A DNA stretch of 64,000 nucleotides from Cobetia marina (GTDB lineage Bacteria; Pseudomonadota; Gammaproteobacteria; Pseudomonadales; Halomonadaceae), in contig NZ_CP017114.1 in the NCBI RefSeq assembly GCF_001720485.1, positions 4,030,001 to 4,094,000 of the forward strand. Direction: 5' to 3'. Position numbers and translations under genes: made by a program. Within the stretch, counting starts at the first letter, position 1. Each line of letters opens with the position of its first letter. This document shows, one piece after another, positions 55,004 through 63,478 of this stretch. The notes beneath the pieces are model-generated. The model did not search any database and was not told the DNA's origin. It saw only the letters and a program-made list of their open reading frames with translations.

Positions 55004-55930
55004 TCAGTGGTCTCGCTCGATCATGTAGCGCGCCAGCACCGCGAGAGGCTCTGCGGCCTCTCCCAGCGGTGCCAGGGCATCCAGGGCCTCGTCCAATAAC
55101 TGACCTGCCCGGGTTCGGGCTCCTTCCAGGCCAAGCAATGACGGGTAGGTCGGCTTGTCGCGTGCAGCATCCGCACCGGCAGTCTTGCCCAGCGTGGCGG
55201 TATCGCCGGTCACATCCAGGATGTCATCCTGAATCTGGAAAGCCAGGCCGATGGCAGAAGCGTAGCGCTCGAGAGCCTCAAGACGCGAATCCGATTCCTC
55301 GACCGCCACCAGCCCGCCAAGACGAACAGCCGAGCGAATCAGCGCGCCAGTCTTGTAGGCGTGCATGCGTGACAGCGCCTCGACCTCTCGGAACTGCCCC
55401 ACCGCCTCGAGATCCAGCGCCTGCCCCGCCACCATGCCACGTCGACCGGAAGCCTCCGCGAGGGTGCGTATCAGGGCTGGCGTTCTCGCATGTGCGGTAT
55501 CGGCAATGACCTCGAAGGCCAGGCTCAGCAGGGCATCGCCCGCCAGAATCGCGGTCGCCTCATCGAAGGCGCGATGGACGGTGGGCTGGCCACGGCGCAG
55601 GTCGTCGTCATCCATCGCCGGCAGGTCATCGTGAACCAGTGAATAGGCATGGACAAGCTCCAGAGCGGCCGCAGTGGCATCCAGCGCTGCACGCCCTGCC
55701 TCGTCCTCATCGCCTCCCAGCGCACGTCCGGCAGCGTACAGCAGGACAGGCCGCAGTCGCTTGCCACCTCCCAGCACGCTGTAACGCATGGCCTCTTCCA
55801 GCCGATCACTGACCGCCCCCGCTGGACTGAGCAATGCCTCGAGCACGGCCTCGCTACGCGCCTGCCCACCACGAATCAATTCGCTTGCCTGCGCGGACGG
55901 CATGGCTTGCGTCGTCGATGCACCTGACAT
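55004..55930 (-). CDS. ispA: Farnesyl diphosphate synthase
   Basis: Makes farnesyl diphosphate by adding isopentenyl diphosphate units. It has 308 residues, with both Asp-rich motifs (HDDLPAMDDDDLRRG and QIQDDILDVTGD), the FARM-proximal GGGKRLRPVL and the KTGALIRSAV helix. The ATG at 55930 overlaps the xseB stop by one base (TGATG), so the two are coupled. It is the middle gene of xseB-ispA-dxs, the common gammaproteobacterial order. Confidence 0.96.
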   Translation of the reverse strand: MSGASTTQAMPSAQASELIRGGQARSEAVLEALLSPAGAVSDRLEEAMRYSVLGGGKRLRPVLLYAAGRALGGDEDEAGRAALDATAAALELVHAYSLVHDDLPAMDDDDLRRGQPTVHRAFDEATAILAGDALLSLAFEVIADTAHARTPALIRTLAEASGRRGMVAGQALDLEAVGQFREVEALSRMHAYKTGALIRSAVRLGGLVAVEESDSRLEALERYASAIGLAFQIQDDILDVTGDTATLGKTAGADAARDKPTYPSLLGLEGARTRAGQLLDEALDALAPLGEAAEPLAVLARYMIERDH

Positions 55931-56214
55931 CACCAATCGTTCTCCTCATCCCCTGCGCCGACGGAACTGCCGGGCATCTCGGGCGCTTCGAATGCAGTGG
56001 ACACCAGCGTGCCATCAGGCCCTTCGACCAAGGCCTGCAGACGCAGCTCGGCGTCGTCGAGCCGTCGTTGTGCTTCACGCGCCAGACGCACTCCCTCCTC
56101 GAAAGCGCCCAATGACGCTTCCAGCGACATGTCGCCGGCTTCCAGTTGCGTCACCAATCCCTCGAGACGCGCAAGGGTGGCGGCGAAATCCTGCGGCGCT
56201 TCCTGTTCGGCCAT
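55930..56214 (-). CDS. xseB: Exodeoxyribonuclease VII small subunit
   Basis: A 94-residue helical subunit that forms the shell around XseA. The family core DFAATLARLEGLVTQLEAGDMSLEASLGAFEEGVRLAREAQRRLDDAE is the full domain. The acidic C-terminal tail is variable. It leads the operon, with GAGAG upstream of the ATG. Confidence 0.94.
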   Translation of the reverse strand: MAEQEAPQDFAATLARLEGLVTQLEAGDMSLEASLGAFEEGVRLAREAQRRLDDAELRLQALVEGPDGTLVSTAFEAPEMPGSSVGAGDEENDW

Positions 56215-56526
56215 GAGTGCTCTCGCTGATCAGACCGGGCTGAACCCGGGATGTCCATGTGATATGCCAGTATAACCTGATGGGCCCTGTGACGCTGCCC
56301 ACCCGACACCGGCGTGACCACTCGTTTCAAGCTGTGCATTTTTCATGCTGACCGATTGGACATTTCAACCGGGGCCCGCACCAGCTGTGATATTCTTTGC
56401 CCCCCTGTTGACAGCACGCCCCGCTGTTTTTCTGGCATTTTCTAAAGGCGTGACACGCCAGCAGGACATGAAAAAGACCAAACGAACAGAAACGTCGGCA
56501 TGACCGGCGAGAGGGTTGATTCGACA
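56215..56526. other. Divergent promoter region of xseB and serA
   Basis: A 312-base non-coding stretch with the promoters of both units. I see no riboswitch or strong dyad. The serA ribosome site GAGAGGG is at its right end. Confidence 0.4.
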
Positions 56527-57777
56527 ATGGCCAAGACGTCCCTGGACAAGAGCAAGATCAAGATTCTATTGCTCGAGGGTGTCCACCAATCCGCCGTGGA
56601 TAACTTCCTCAACGCGGGTTACACCAACATCGAGCTGCTTCAGACCTCGCTCGCCGAGGACGAACTGATCGAGAAGATCCGTGATGTGCACTTCATCGGC
56701 ATCCGCTCCCGCACCCAGCTCAACGAGCGCGTGATCAGCGCTGCCGAGAAGCTCACCGCCATCGGCTGCTTCTGCATCGGCACCAATCAGGTCGATCTGG
56801 AAGCTGCACTCAAGCGCGGCATCCCGGTCTTCAATGCGCCCTACTCCAATACCCGCTCCGTCGCCGAGCTGGTACTGGCAGAAGCGATCATGCTGATGCG
56901 TGGCGTGCCGGAAAAGAGCGCCAAGGCGCACCGTGGCCAGTGGATGAAAACTGCCAAGAACAGCCATGAAGTCCGGGGCAAGACACTGGGCATCGTCGGC
57001 TACGGCAGCATCGGCTCGCAGCTGTCCGTACTGAGCGAATCTCTCGGTCTGGATGTCATCTACTATGATGCGGTCACCAAGCTGGGCATGGGCAATGCCC
57101 GCCAGGTGGCAAGCCTGGAAGAACTGCTGGCGCGCGCTGACATCGTCACCCTGCACGTCCCGGAAATCCCCTCCACCAAGTGGATGATGGGCAAGCAGCA
57201 GTTCGCGCTGATGAAGCAGAACAGTGTCTTCATCAACGCCGCTCGCGGTACCACCGTGGTGATTGAGGACCTCGCCGAAGCCCTCTCCAGCGGCAAGCTG
57301 CTGGGCGCGGCCATCGACGTCTTCCCGGTCGAACCGAAAGGCAATGGTGAAGAGTTCGTCTCCCCGCTTCGCGAGTTCGACAATGTCATTCTGACGCCGC
57401 ACGTGGGTGGTTCCACCATGGAAGCTCAGGAAAACATTGGCGTGGAAGTGGCGGAGAAGCTGGTGACCTACTCCGACAACGGCACCACCATCGGCTCCGT
57501 CAACTTCCCGGAGGTCGCGCTGCCGGCCCACCCGGAGAAGCACCGTCTGCTGCACATCCACGACAACGTGCCGGGCGTGATGTCTCACATCAACCGCGTA
57601 CTGTCCGAGGAAGGCATCAACATTTCCGGCCAGTACCTGCAGACCAACAATACCGTCGGTTATGTGGTCATCGATGTCGACAAGGCCTACGGCAAGAAGG
57701 CACTCGAGGCCCTCAAGACCGTCGACCATACGCTGCGCATTCGTACTCTCTACTCGGAAGCTGATTTCGAAGGGTGA
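56527..57777 (+). CDS. serA: D-3-phosphoglycerate dehydrogenase
   Basis: First step of serine synthesis, oxidising 3-phosphoglycerate with NAD. It has 416 residues from MAKTSLDKSKIKILLLEG. The NAD-binding fold has LGIVGYGSIGSQLSVLSE, the catalytic Arg region is FINAARGTTVVIEDL, and HVGGSTMEAQENIG contains the catalytic His. A C-terminal ACT domain (about residues 342-416, HIHDNVPGVMSHINRVLSEEGINI) gives serine feedback control, as in the E. coli type. A start at 56500 is possible but less like homologues. Confidence 0.97.
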   Translation: MAKTSLDKSKIKILLLEGVHQSAVDNFLNAGYTNIELLQTSLAEDELIEKIRDVHFIGIRSRTQLNERVISAAEKLTAIGCFCIGTNQVDLEAALKRGIPVFNAPYSNTRSVAELVLAEAIMLMRGVPEKSAKAHRGQWMKTAKNSHEVRGKTLGIVGYGSIGSQLSVLSESLGLDVIYYDAVTKLGMGNARQVASLEELLARADIVTLHVPEIPSTKWMMGKQQFALMKQNSVFINAARGTTVVIEDLAEALSSGKLLGAAIDVFPVEPKGNGEEFVSPLREFDNVILTPHVGGSTMEAQENIGVEVAEKLVTYSDNGTTIGSVNFPEVALPAHPEKHRLLHIHDNVPGVMSHINRVLSEEGINISGQYLQTNNTVGYVVIDVDKAYGKKALEALKTVDHTLRIRTLYSEADFEG

Positions 57778-57836
57778 ATCCGACAGTGCACGTCACAGTG
57801 ACGGAACCATGGCCGTGGGGATGTCGCTGATACAAG

Positions 57837-57869
57837 AACGCCGCAGCCATCAGGCTGCGGCGTTTTTTT
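57837..57869 (+). terminator. Terminator of serA
   Basis: A perfect 12-bp stem (AACGCCGCAGCC and its complement) with a 4-base loop, ending in a T7 run. Confidence 0.92.
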
Positions 57870-57907
57870 CAATACGACTCGGAACAGAGAGGCGATGACG
57901 CACTGAC

Positions 57908-57923
57908 TGTTTCACGTGGAACA
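57908..57923. other. parS centromere site 1
   Basis: TGTTTCACGTGGAACA matches the conserved bacterial parS palindrome TGTTYCACGTGRAACA at all 16 positions. It is bound by ParB for chromosome segregation and sits in the gap after the serA terminator. Confidence 0.92.
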
Positions 57924-58014
57924 TCTTCGATTTTTTGGTAAAATCAAATATATTCAATCACTTGTATCACGACACGACGCTTGTGAACAGCAGTGACCAT
58001 CGCGCCCATTGCAC

Positions 58015-58200
58015 TCAGCGGTCTGACAATGGCGTACCCGCAACCGCCCAGTTTTCCGGCTCGACTTCCTGCAGTACGATCCATACCGACTCCTTGCGCA
58101 CCTCCAGTACGCGAGCTGTCTCACAGGTCAAGGCTTCGACCAGTTCCCGTTTCTGTGCCTCTGTCTTGCCACTGATGAATTCCGCACGAATCATGGGCAT
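58015..58200 (-). CDS. 4-oxalocrotonate tautomerase-like protein
   Basis: A 61-residue tautomerase monomer. After loss of Met the protein begins with Pro (MPMIRAEFISGK), the catalytic base of this superfamily, so the start at 58200 with AAGGAAG upstream is secure. The rest (KRELVEALTCETARVLEVRKESVWIVLQEVEPENWAV) has the usual beta-alpha-beta pattern and the conserved Trp near the C-terminus. Its substrate is unknown. It lies between parS sites 1 and 2. Confidence 0.88.
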   Translation of the reverse strand: MPMIRAEFISGKTEAQKRELVEALTCETARVLEVRKESVWIVLQEVEPENWAVAGTPLSDR

Positions 58201-58296
58201 GCTTTCGACTTCCTTATATGTTCCAACATTCTCTTTCCCAGCACTCGAGGCTCGCGCAACGACATGCTGGCCATGTGCCGTGATGCCGGGCATCGA

Positions 58297-58312
58297 TGTT
58301 CCACGTGAAACA
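58297..58312. other. parS centromere site 2
   Basis: TGTTCCACGTGAAACA, a perfect match to the parS consensus, upstream of the tautomerase gene. Flanking bases extend the palindrome to 20 positions (GA...TC). Confidence 0.93.
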
Positions 58313-58478
58313 TCTGCTGATCGTGGCGGACATGTTGCCCAGGTCGGCACTGGCTTCTCTGCGAAGCAACCAACAGCTCCCAAGCACCACAAGCCATGAA
58401 ATCACAGACTTATCAGCAAGTTGTAACCAGCCACCCGGAGACTGACCTCAAGAGACCGGCCTCCTGGTGAAGCATGGA

Positions 58479-58494
58479 TGTTCCACGTGAAACA
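58479..58494. other. parS centromere site 3
   Basis: TGTTCCACGTGAAACA, identical to site 2 and 182 bases from it, ending four bases before the pyrC' stop codon. It completes a cluster of three sites in 587 bases. Confidence 0.93.
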
Positions 58495-58498
58495 TCTT

Positions 58499-59764
58499 TC
58501 AAGCGTAGCGCGTATCGCCCAACAGCACGCGTTCGACACGCCCGGTCAACTGCATGCCGAGCAGTGGCGTATTATGTCCAGCACTTGCCAGCGTCTCGCT
58601 GGAGACACGCCATTTCTGCTCCATATCAATCACCGCGAGATCACAATACTCACCTTCCTTCAGCATGCCCCCCTTGAGCCCGAAGCGCCGGGCGCTGAAC
58701 GTCAGGGTCTCGATCAGGCGCGGCAGCTTGATCATCTCGGCCTTGACCAGCGCCAGCCCAAGCGGCAGCACGGTTTCCAGACTGGTCATGCCGGGCTCGG
58801 AGACCGCGAAAGGCGCACATTTCGCGGCCGCCTCATGTGGCAGGTGGTCACTGACGATCGCATCGATGGTGCCATCGGCGACAGCGGCACGAAGTGCCTC
58901 ACGATCGTCGGCACTGCGCAGAGGCGGCTGAAGATGGAAGTTGGCATCAAAGCCTTCCAGCTGCTCATCGGTCCAATGCAACTGGGCGATCGAGACATCC
59001 GCGGTGATATCCAGCCCTCGGGCCTTGGCATCACGCACCAGCTCCACCGCGCGAGCACTGGAAAGCAGCGAGACATGCGCCCTCACGCCGGTCTGCTCGA
59101 TCAGCAGCAGCCATTGGGTCAGCGCGATGGTCTCTGCCGATTCGGGAATTCCTGCCAATCCGAGGCGTGACGCGATGGCCCCCTCGTGCGCGCACCCCTG
59201 CCCCGCCAAGGTGGCTTCCTGTGCCTGGAAGACCACCGTGATATCGAAGGTGCGTGCATATTCCAGACAACGTCGCAGCACACCAAGATCACGGATCGGC
59301 CTGCGCAGGTTGGTCAAGGCGACACAACCGGCGGACTTGAGTGCGGCCATGTTGGCGAGCAGCTCCCCTTCCAGCCCCTGGGTCAGCGCTCCCAGGGGGG
59401 CCACCCTGACACCTGCCACATCGCGAGCGCGATCAAGCAGGGTGCGCACGTGAGAGGCACTGTCGAGCACCGGACTGGTATCCGGACGAGGCAGGATGAC
59501 GCTGTATCCCCCTGCCAGTGCCGCGGCCGATTCACTGGCCAGGCTGCCCTTGTAGCGCGGTCCGGGATCACGCAGATGGGCCCCCAGGTCAGCGAAGGCC
59601 GGCACGACAAGCTTGCCCGAGAGGTCCTGCTGCTCATCCGCGACGAAGCCACGCGGTGGCGCACCGATCGCGACCAGACGCCCCTCTTCGAGGTGCAGGT
59701 CATACTGGCCATCGCGGCCACTGGAGGGGTCGATGACCCGAGCATTGATGAGGCTGAGTTTCAT
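58499..59764 (-). CDS. pyrC': Dihydroorotase-like protein PyrC' (PyrX), probably non-catalytic
   Basis: A 421-residue amidohydrolase-fold protein of the dihydroorotase family. The metal motif, normally DxHxHxR, reads [10 protein letters not shown]: the first His is Gly61 while His63 and Arg65 remain. This matches the inactive PyrC' subunit known from Pseudomonas, which is needed for assembly of aspartate transcarbamoylase rather than for dihydroorotase activity. [13 protein letters not shown] (the late Asp-His region) is kept. It follows pyrB with a four-base overlap, which supports a stoichiometric complex. The active dihydroorotase must be elsewhere. Confidence 0.88.
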   Translation of the reverse strand: MKLSLINARVIDPSSGRDGQYDLHLEEGRLVAIGAPPRGFVADEQQDLSGKLVVPAFADLGAHLRDPGPRYKGSLASESAAALAGGYSVILPRPDTSPVLDSASHVRTLLDRARDVAGVRVAPLGALTQGLEGELLANMAALKSAGCVALTNLRRPIRDLGVLRRCLEYARTFDITVVFQAQEATLAGQGCAHEGAIASRLGLAGIPESAETIALTQWLLLIEQTGVRAHVSLLSSARAVELVRDAKARGLDITADVSIAQLHWTDEQLEGFDANFHLQPPLRSADDREALRAAVADGTIDAIVSDHLPHEAAAKCAPFAVSEPGMTSLETVLPLGLALVKAEMIKLPRLIETLTFSARRFGLKGGMLKEGEYCDLAVIDMEQKWRVSSETLASAGHNTPLLGMQLTGRVERVLLGDTRYA

Positions 59765-60813
59765 GCTCCAGCTCCTCGAGAACGTTCATTTCTGCGCTCA
59801 GCGCGCGCCTTCATCTGGCCTGATACCGCCATCGACAGCACCGCCATCCGGACGGCGATGCCATTGGTGACCTGATCGAGGATCAGCGAGCGCGGACCAT
59901 CCGCGACGGCGGACTCGATCTCGACACCTCGATTGATGGGTCCCGGATGCATCACTACCGCCTCAGGATGCGCGTGGGCGAGGCTTTCGCGGGTCAGGCC
60001 GTAGCGACGATAGTATTCCGACTCCGAGGGCAGCAGCGCGCCATCCATGCGCTCCTTCTGCAGACGCAACATGATGACGACATCGACATCCTTGAGCCCG
60101 GCTTCAAGCTCGGTGAACACCTGGCAGCCCAATGTCTCGACGCCCACGGGCAGCAGTGTCCTGGGGGCCACGACACGCACCTCGGCTGCCCCCAGGGTGT
60201 TGAGTGCCAGAATCTGCGAGCGCGCGACTCTCGAATGCAGGATGTCACCGACGATGGCGACGCGCAGGTTGGCAAAATCACCCTTGTGGCGACGAATGGT
60301 CAGCATGTCGAGCATCGCCTGGGTCGGGTGGGCATGACGCCCGTCACCGGCGTTGATGATCGCCACATGGGGCGTGATCTGGCTGGCGATAAAGTGCGCC
60401 GCGCCCGAGTCACCATGGCGCACCACGAAGGCATCCGCCTGCATGGCCTCGAGATTGACCAGCGTGTCCATCAGTGACTCGCCCTTGGCTGCGGAAGACG
60501 TCTTGATGTCCAGGTTGAGCACATCCGCCGACAGGCGCTTGGCGGCGAGCTCGAAGGTGGCCCGGGTACGCGTGGAGTTCTCGAAGAACAGATTGGCCAC
60601 CGTACGCCCCCGCAGCAGAGGCACCTTCTTGACCTCGGCATCACCGATGCCGCGGAAGTGATCCGCCGTGTCGAGAATCTCGGTCAGGACTGCACGCGGC
60701 AAGCCTTCGATATCCAGGAAGTGGCGCATACGCCCCTGCTCGTCAAGCTGGACCTGGGACGGGGAGGCCGCACGCACCTCTGCGCTGGCCTGGGTGAGAT
60801 CGAACAGGTTCAT
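59761..60813 (-). CDS. pyrB: Aspartate carbamoyltransferase catalytic subunit
   Basis: Makes carbamoyl aspartate, the committed step of pyrimidine synthesis. It has 350 residues. Motifs are the carbamoyl-phosphate loop [19 protein letters not shown], the [15 protein letters not shown] loop with the essential Lys, and HPGPINRG. The N-terminus is about 30 residues longer than E. coli PyrB, as in other ATCases that pair with PyrC'. It overlaps pyrR upstream and pyrC' downstream by four bases each (ATGA), so the three form one coupled operon. Confidence 0.96.
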   Translation of the reverse strand: MNLFDLTQASAEVRAASPSQVQLDEQGRMRHFLDIEGLPRAVLTEILDTADHFRGIGDAEVKKVPLLRGRTVANLFFENSTRTRATFELAAKRLSADVLNLDIKTSSAAKGESLMDTLVNLEAMQADAFVVRHGDSGAAHFIASQITPHVAIINAGDGRHAHPTQAMLDMLTIRRHKGDFANLRVAIVGDILHSRVARSQILALNTLGAAEVRVVAPRTLLPVGVETLGCQVFTELEAGLKDVDVVIMLRLQKERMDGALLPSESEYYRRYGLTRESLAHAHPEAVVMHPGPINRGVEIESAVADGPRSLILDQVTNGIAVRMAVLSMAVSGQMKARAERRNERSRGAGA

Positions 60814-61358
60814 GCCGCACTCTCCCCGGTATCCACCAACGTCAGACGCAAGGCATCCGGCCCTTCCAGCTTGATGCGCTTGCCGGGCGCCAGGGCCAGA
60901 CTGGCGCCCAGCGCATCCGGCTGAACCGGCAGTTCACGCCCCGGCAGCTCCAGCAGACAGGCCAGCAATACGCGTCGTGGACGCCCGTAATCGAACAGTT
61001 CATTGAGCGCAGCACGCACGGTGCGACCACTCATCAACACATCGTCGACCAGCAGAAGATCGCGATTCTCGATATCCGGCAGCTGTGAGCCCTTGCCGGC
61101 GTCCGGCAACCCCTTGTGCCCGAAATCATCTCGCCAGAAACCGATGTCCAGCGTCGCCAACGCTTCGCTGAGCCCCAGACGCTCACGCAGTGCCTGGGCA
61201 ATCCATACCCCGCCGGTATGAATGCCGACAGGAATCAGCCGCTCACGCTCGATCTCACGACGCTCGAACAACAACTCGAGCTCTTCGGTCATCGCCTCGA
61301 GAAGCGCTTCCACATCGGGCAGCGTCTCGTGGTCGTCGTGTACCTCGGAATGTTGCAT
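60810..61358 (-). CDS. pyrR: Bifunctional PyrR regulator/uracil phosphoribosyltransferase
   Basis: A 182-residue phosphoribosyltransferase-fold protein. The PRPP motif is [19 protein letters not shown], and [16 protein letters not shown] and [13 protein letters not shown] are also conserved. In Bacillus PyrR binds pyr mRNA; in gammaproteobacteria its regulatory role is less clear. The start at 61358 has GAGG about 11 bases upstream; a longer frame to 61481 crosses a terminator and is unlikely. It heads pyrR-pyrB-pyrC'. Confidence 0.93.
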   Translation of the reverse strand: MQHSEVHDDHETLPDVEALLEAMTEELELLFERREIERERLIPVGIHTGGVWIAQALRERLGLSEALATLDIGFWRDDFGHKGLPDAGKGSQLPDIENRDLLLVDDVLMSGRTVRAALNELFDYGRPRRVLLACLLELPGRELPVQPDALGASLALAPGKRIKLEGPDALRLTLVDTGESAA

Positions 61359-61401
61359 GGGTATCGCATCCTCATACTTCCGCCAGCGGCGGCAGACAGA
61401 C

Positions 61402-61433
61402 AAAAAAAACCCGCTTCCGTGAAGGAAGCGGGT
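61402..61433 (-). terminator. Terminator after ruvX, possible attenuator of pyrRBC'
   Basis: A perfect 10-bp stem (ACCCGCTTCC and its complement) with a 5-base loop, followed on the minus strand by T8. It ends only about 44 bases before the pyrR start codon, which leaves little room for a separate promoter. Besides ending gshB-tonB-yqgE-ruvX transcripts, it could act as an attenuator. Confidence 0.85.
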
Positions 61434-61440
61434 GGGGTAT

Positions 61441-61896
61441 TCAGTAACCGACAAGGTCGCCCTCGCCTCGCTGGCTTGCAAACCAGCTCTCGAGTATCAG
61501 CTGAGCGGCGAGGCCATCCACGCCATCATCACGATAGTTGCCGCGGTGACCGCGTTCACGTGCCAGCCCCTTGGCCGCCTTGGTGGAACCACGCTCATCC
61601 CACATCTCCAGCGGCTTGCCATATCGGCCGTACAGACGCTTGCCAAACTTGCGGGCACGGCTGCACATCAGGCTTTCGGTGCCGTCCAGCTCCAGTGGCA
61701 ATCCCACCACGAACAGATCCGGCTGCCACTCCTCGATCAGACGAGTGACCACATTCCAGTCCGGGATACCGTCACGCACGTGCAGAGGCACCAGCGGTGA
61801 GGCCGTGCCCAGCATCTCGGTGCCCACTGCCACCCCGATACGGCGCGTACCGAAATCGAAGGCCAGTACCGTCCGGCTGACGACCCGCTCAGCCAT
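61441..61896 (-). CDS. ruvX: Holliday junction resolvase-like protein RuvX (YqgF)
   Basis: A 151-residue RNase H-fold nuclease needed for 16S rRNA 5' processing and linked to Holliday-junction resolution. The metal-binding motif AFDFGTRRIGVAVG is intact, followed by FVVGLPLELDG and DERGSTKAAKG, where the usual Leu of DERLTT is Gly. The C-terminal DDGVDGLAAQLILESWF carries the last Asp. It overlaps yqgE by eight bases. Confidence 0.94.
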   Translation of the reverse strand: MAERVVSRTVLAFDFGTRRIGVAVGTEMLGTASPLVPLHVRDGIPDWNVVTRLIEEWQPDLFVVGLPLELDGTESLMCSRARKFGKRLYGRYGKPLEMWDERGSTKAAKGLARERGHRGNYRDDGVDGLAAQLILESWFASQRGEGDLVGY

Positions 61897-62446
61897 GCCC
61901 GATCTCCCGTGACATCAGGCTCATGTTGACACCCAGCTTGCGGGCCGCTGCATCAAGGCGCGACTCGCTGTCGGCATCAAAGAGAATGCCGCTGTCGCCT
62001 TCGACGATCAGCCAACTGTTCTCCTTGAGCTCATTCGTCAGCTGGTCAGGCTCCCAGCCAGCACAGCCGAGGCAGACCATGAAATCTTCCGGCCCCTTGT
62101 TGTCGGCGATCGCCTTGAGAATATCCAGCGAGGTCGTAAGGGCCAGCTCATCCGTCACCTGCAGGCTGGAATCCCATTCCGCGGACTGGCCACGGTGCAG
62201 GATGAAGCCGCGGTCCTTGTGCACGGGGCCGCCATAATAGACGACGTCTTCCAGGCACTCGCAGCTGTCCGCCGCGATCTCGAGCTGCTCGAACAGACCA
62301 CGCATGGTCAGCTTGATGGGCTTGTTGACGATGACACCCAAGGTGCCCTTTTCATCGTGATCACAGAGGTAACTCAGCGAGCCGGAAAAGTTGTCATCAT
62401 CGAGATGAGGCATCGCCAGCAGGAAATGGTCTCGCAGACTTTGCAT
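61889..62446 (-). CDS. YqgE/AlgH family protein
   Basis: A 185-residue cytoplasmic protein of the AlgH/YqgE (DUF179) family. Family landmarks: HFLLAMPHLDD, GTLGVIVNKPIKLTMRGLFEQL, YYGGPVHKDRGFILH, and MVCLGCAGWEPDQLTNELKENSWLIVEGD. The role is uncertain; it was linked to alginate regulation in Pseudomonas. It is coupled to ruvX by overlap. Confidence 0.93.
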   Translation of the reverse strand: MQSLRDHFLLAMPHLDDDNFSGSLSYLCDHDEKGTLGVIVNKPIKLTMRGLFEQLEIAADSCECLEDVVYYGGPVHKDRGFILHRGQSAEWDSSLQVTDELALTTSLDILKAIADNKGPEDFMVCLGCAGWEPDQLTNELKENSWLIVEGDSGILFDADSESRLDAAARKLGVNMSLMSREIGHG

Positions 62447-62461
62447 GGTCCTCCCGAGGCG

Positions 62462-63367
62462 TCAGGGCGCGCCAGAATCGTTGCCGGGGCCGAATCGCCA
62501 GATGCGGGTGATGGTCAGTTGGCTCATGCCCCTGAGACTCTCATCGAAGGGAGCATAGGGGGCCGCGCCATAGACCGTATCCAGAGCCGCCTGGTCGAGC
62601 TCGGCATGTCCCGAGGATTGTAACACTTCCGCGTACTCAAGCTGACCGCTGGGCAACACGACGGCACGAATGCGCAGCTCCCCGCTCAGATTGGCGGGCG
62701 CGGGATAGTGGAGATTGCCGAAGGACTGCACCGTGCCGGTCCAGTCATTGATGTAGCGAGCCCGCGCCGAGGCGCGGGCCGCCTTGCGCGAGGCCACATC
62801 ACCGGCCACCTCGCGGGTCTGGCCCGAGGCCTGGATCGCCCCGACATCCTGCTCGATGGCTTCCTGCTCATTGTCCGGCGTATCCGGCAGGATCTCGGAA
62901 TGCGAGACCTGCTGTGGCGAATCATTGCGGGTCGCGATGACCTCCGGGATGCGCTCCGGCAACACCAGGGGCACGGCAGCTGCCTCGGGCACCGGGGCCT
63001 CGCCGCTGACGGGAGCTCTCTGCTCACCCGCCCGGGGGGGCGTCTGACTGGCTGGCCCGGCTTGCACCGCCGCCTCACGCCCGCTTCCACTGGCCTGCTG
63101 ATCCTGCTCGGCGACGACATCCGATGTGACGGCACGTGAGCTGGCCTGGCTGACCAGCGTGACGTCGAGCATCACCGGGTCAGGCAATGGCGGCACCTGA
63201 GGAGGCACCATCAGGCCACTCCCCAGCAGCCACCAGCCGACCACCGCATGCACCCCCAGTGCCGCGCCCCAGGCCACCACGCGACGATGCATCCGGGTCA
63301 CCGGCACGTAGGTGATCGGATCGGTCACGCTATGGTTGACTCCCCACCACTCGACGGGTGCTGCCAT
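62462..63367 (-). CDS. tonB: TonB family energy transducer
   Basis: A 301-residue inner-membrane protein that passes proton-motive energy to outer-membrane receptors. It has an unusually long cytoplasmic N-terminus (about 27 residues), a membrane helix at 28-50 followed by MVPPQVPPLPDP, a Gln/Pro/Ala-rich periplasmic linker (about 80-190) and a C-terminal TonB domain (about 205-301: YINDWTGTVQSFGNLHYP, ALDTVYGAAPYAPF). No exbB/exbD is near. It sits between gshB and yqgE, a gene order I recall from Pseudomonas, where it is tonB3. Confidence 0.88.
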   Translation of the reverse strand: MAAPVEWWGVNHSVTDPITYVPVTRMHRRVVAWGAALGVHAVVGWWLLGSGLMVPPQVPPLPDPVMLDVTLVSQASSRAVTSDVVAEQDQQASGSGREAAVQAGPASQTPPRAGEQRAPVSGEAPVPEAAAVPLVLPERIPEVIATRNDSPQQVSHSEILPDTPDNEQEAIEQDVGAIQASGQTREVAGDVASRKAARASARARYINDWTGTVQSFGNLHYPAPANLSGELRIRAVVLPSGQLEYAEVLQSSGHAELDQAALDTVYGAAPYAPFDESLRGMSQLTITRIWRFGPGNDSGAP

Positions 63368-63478
63368 GCCCCACTCCCTGTCTGCGAAACCGCTGTCGTG
63401 TCAGCTTCGGCATCCCTGCCGTTTACTGCGAACTTGCTGGCCGCCATCTGACGCCACCGACGCCATTGACGACGGCAA

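Noticed and set aside
52844..55099. A 751-codon open frame on the plus strand
   Set aside because: It lies opposite dxs and part of the GST and ispA genes. No family is recognisable, whereas dxs is complete on the other strand.
57935..58399. A 154-codon plus frame across the parS cluster
   Set aside because: It is antisense to the tautomerase gene, which has a secure Pro-2 start and family pattern.
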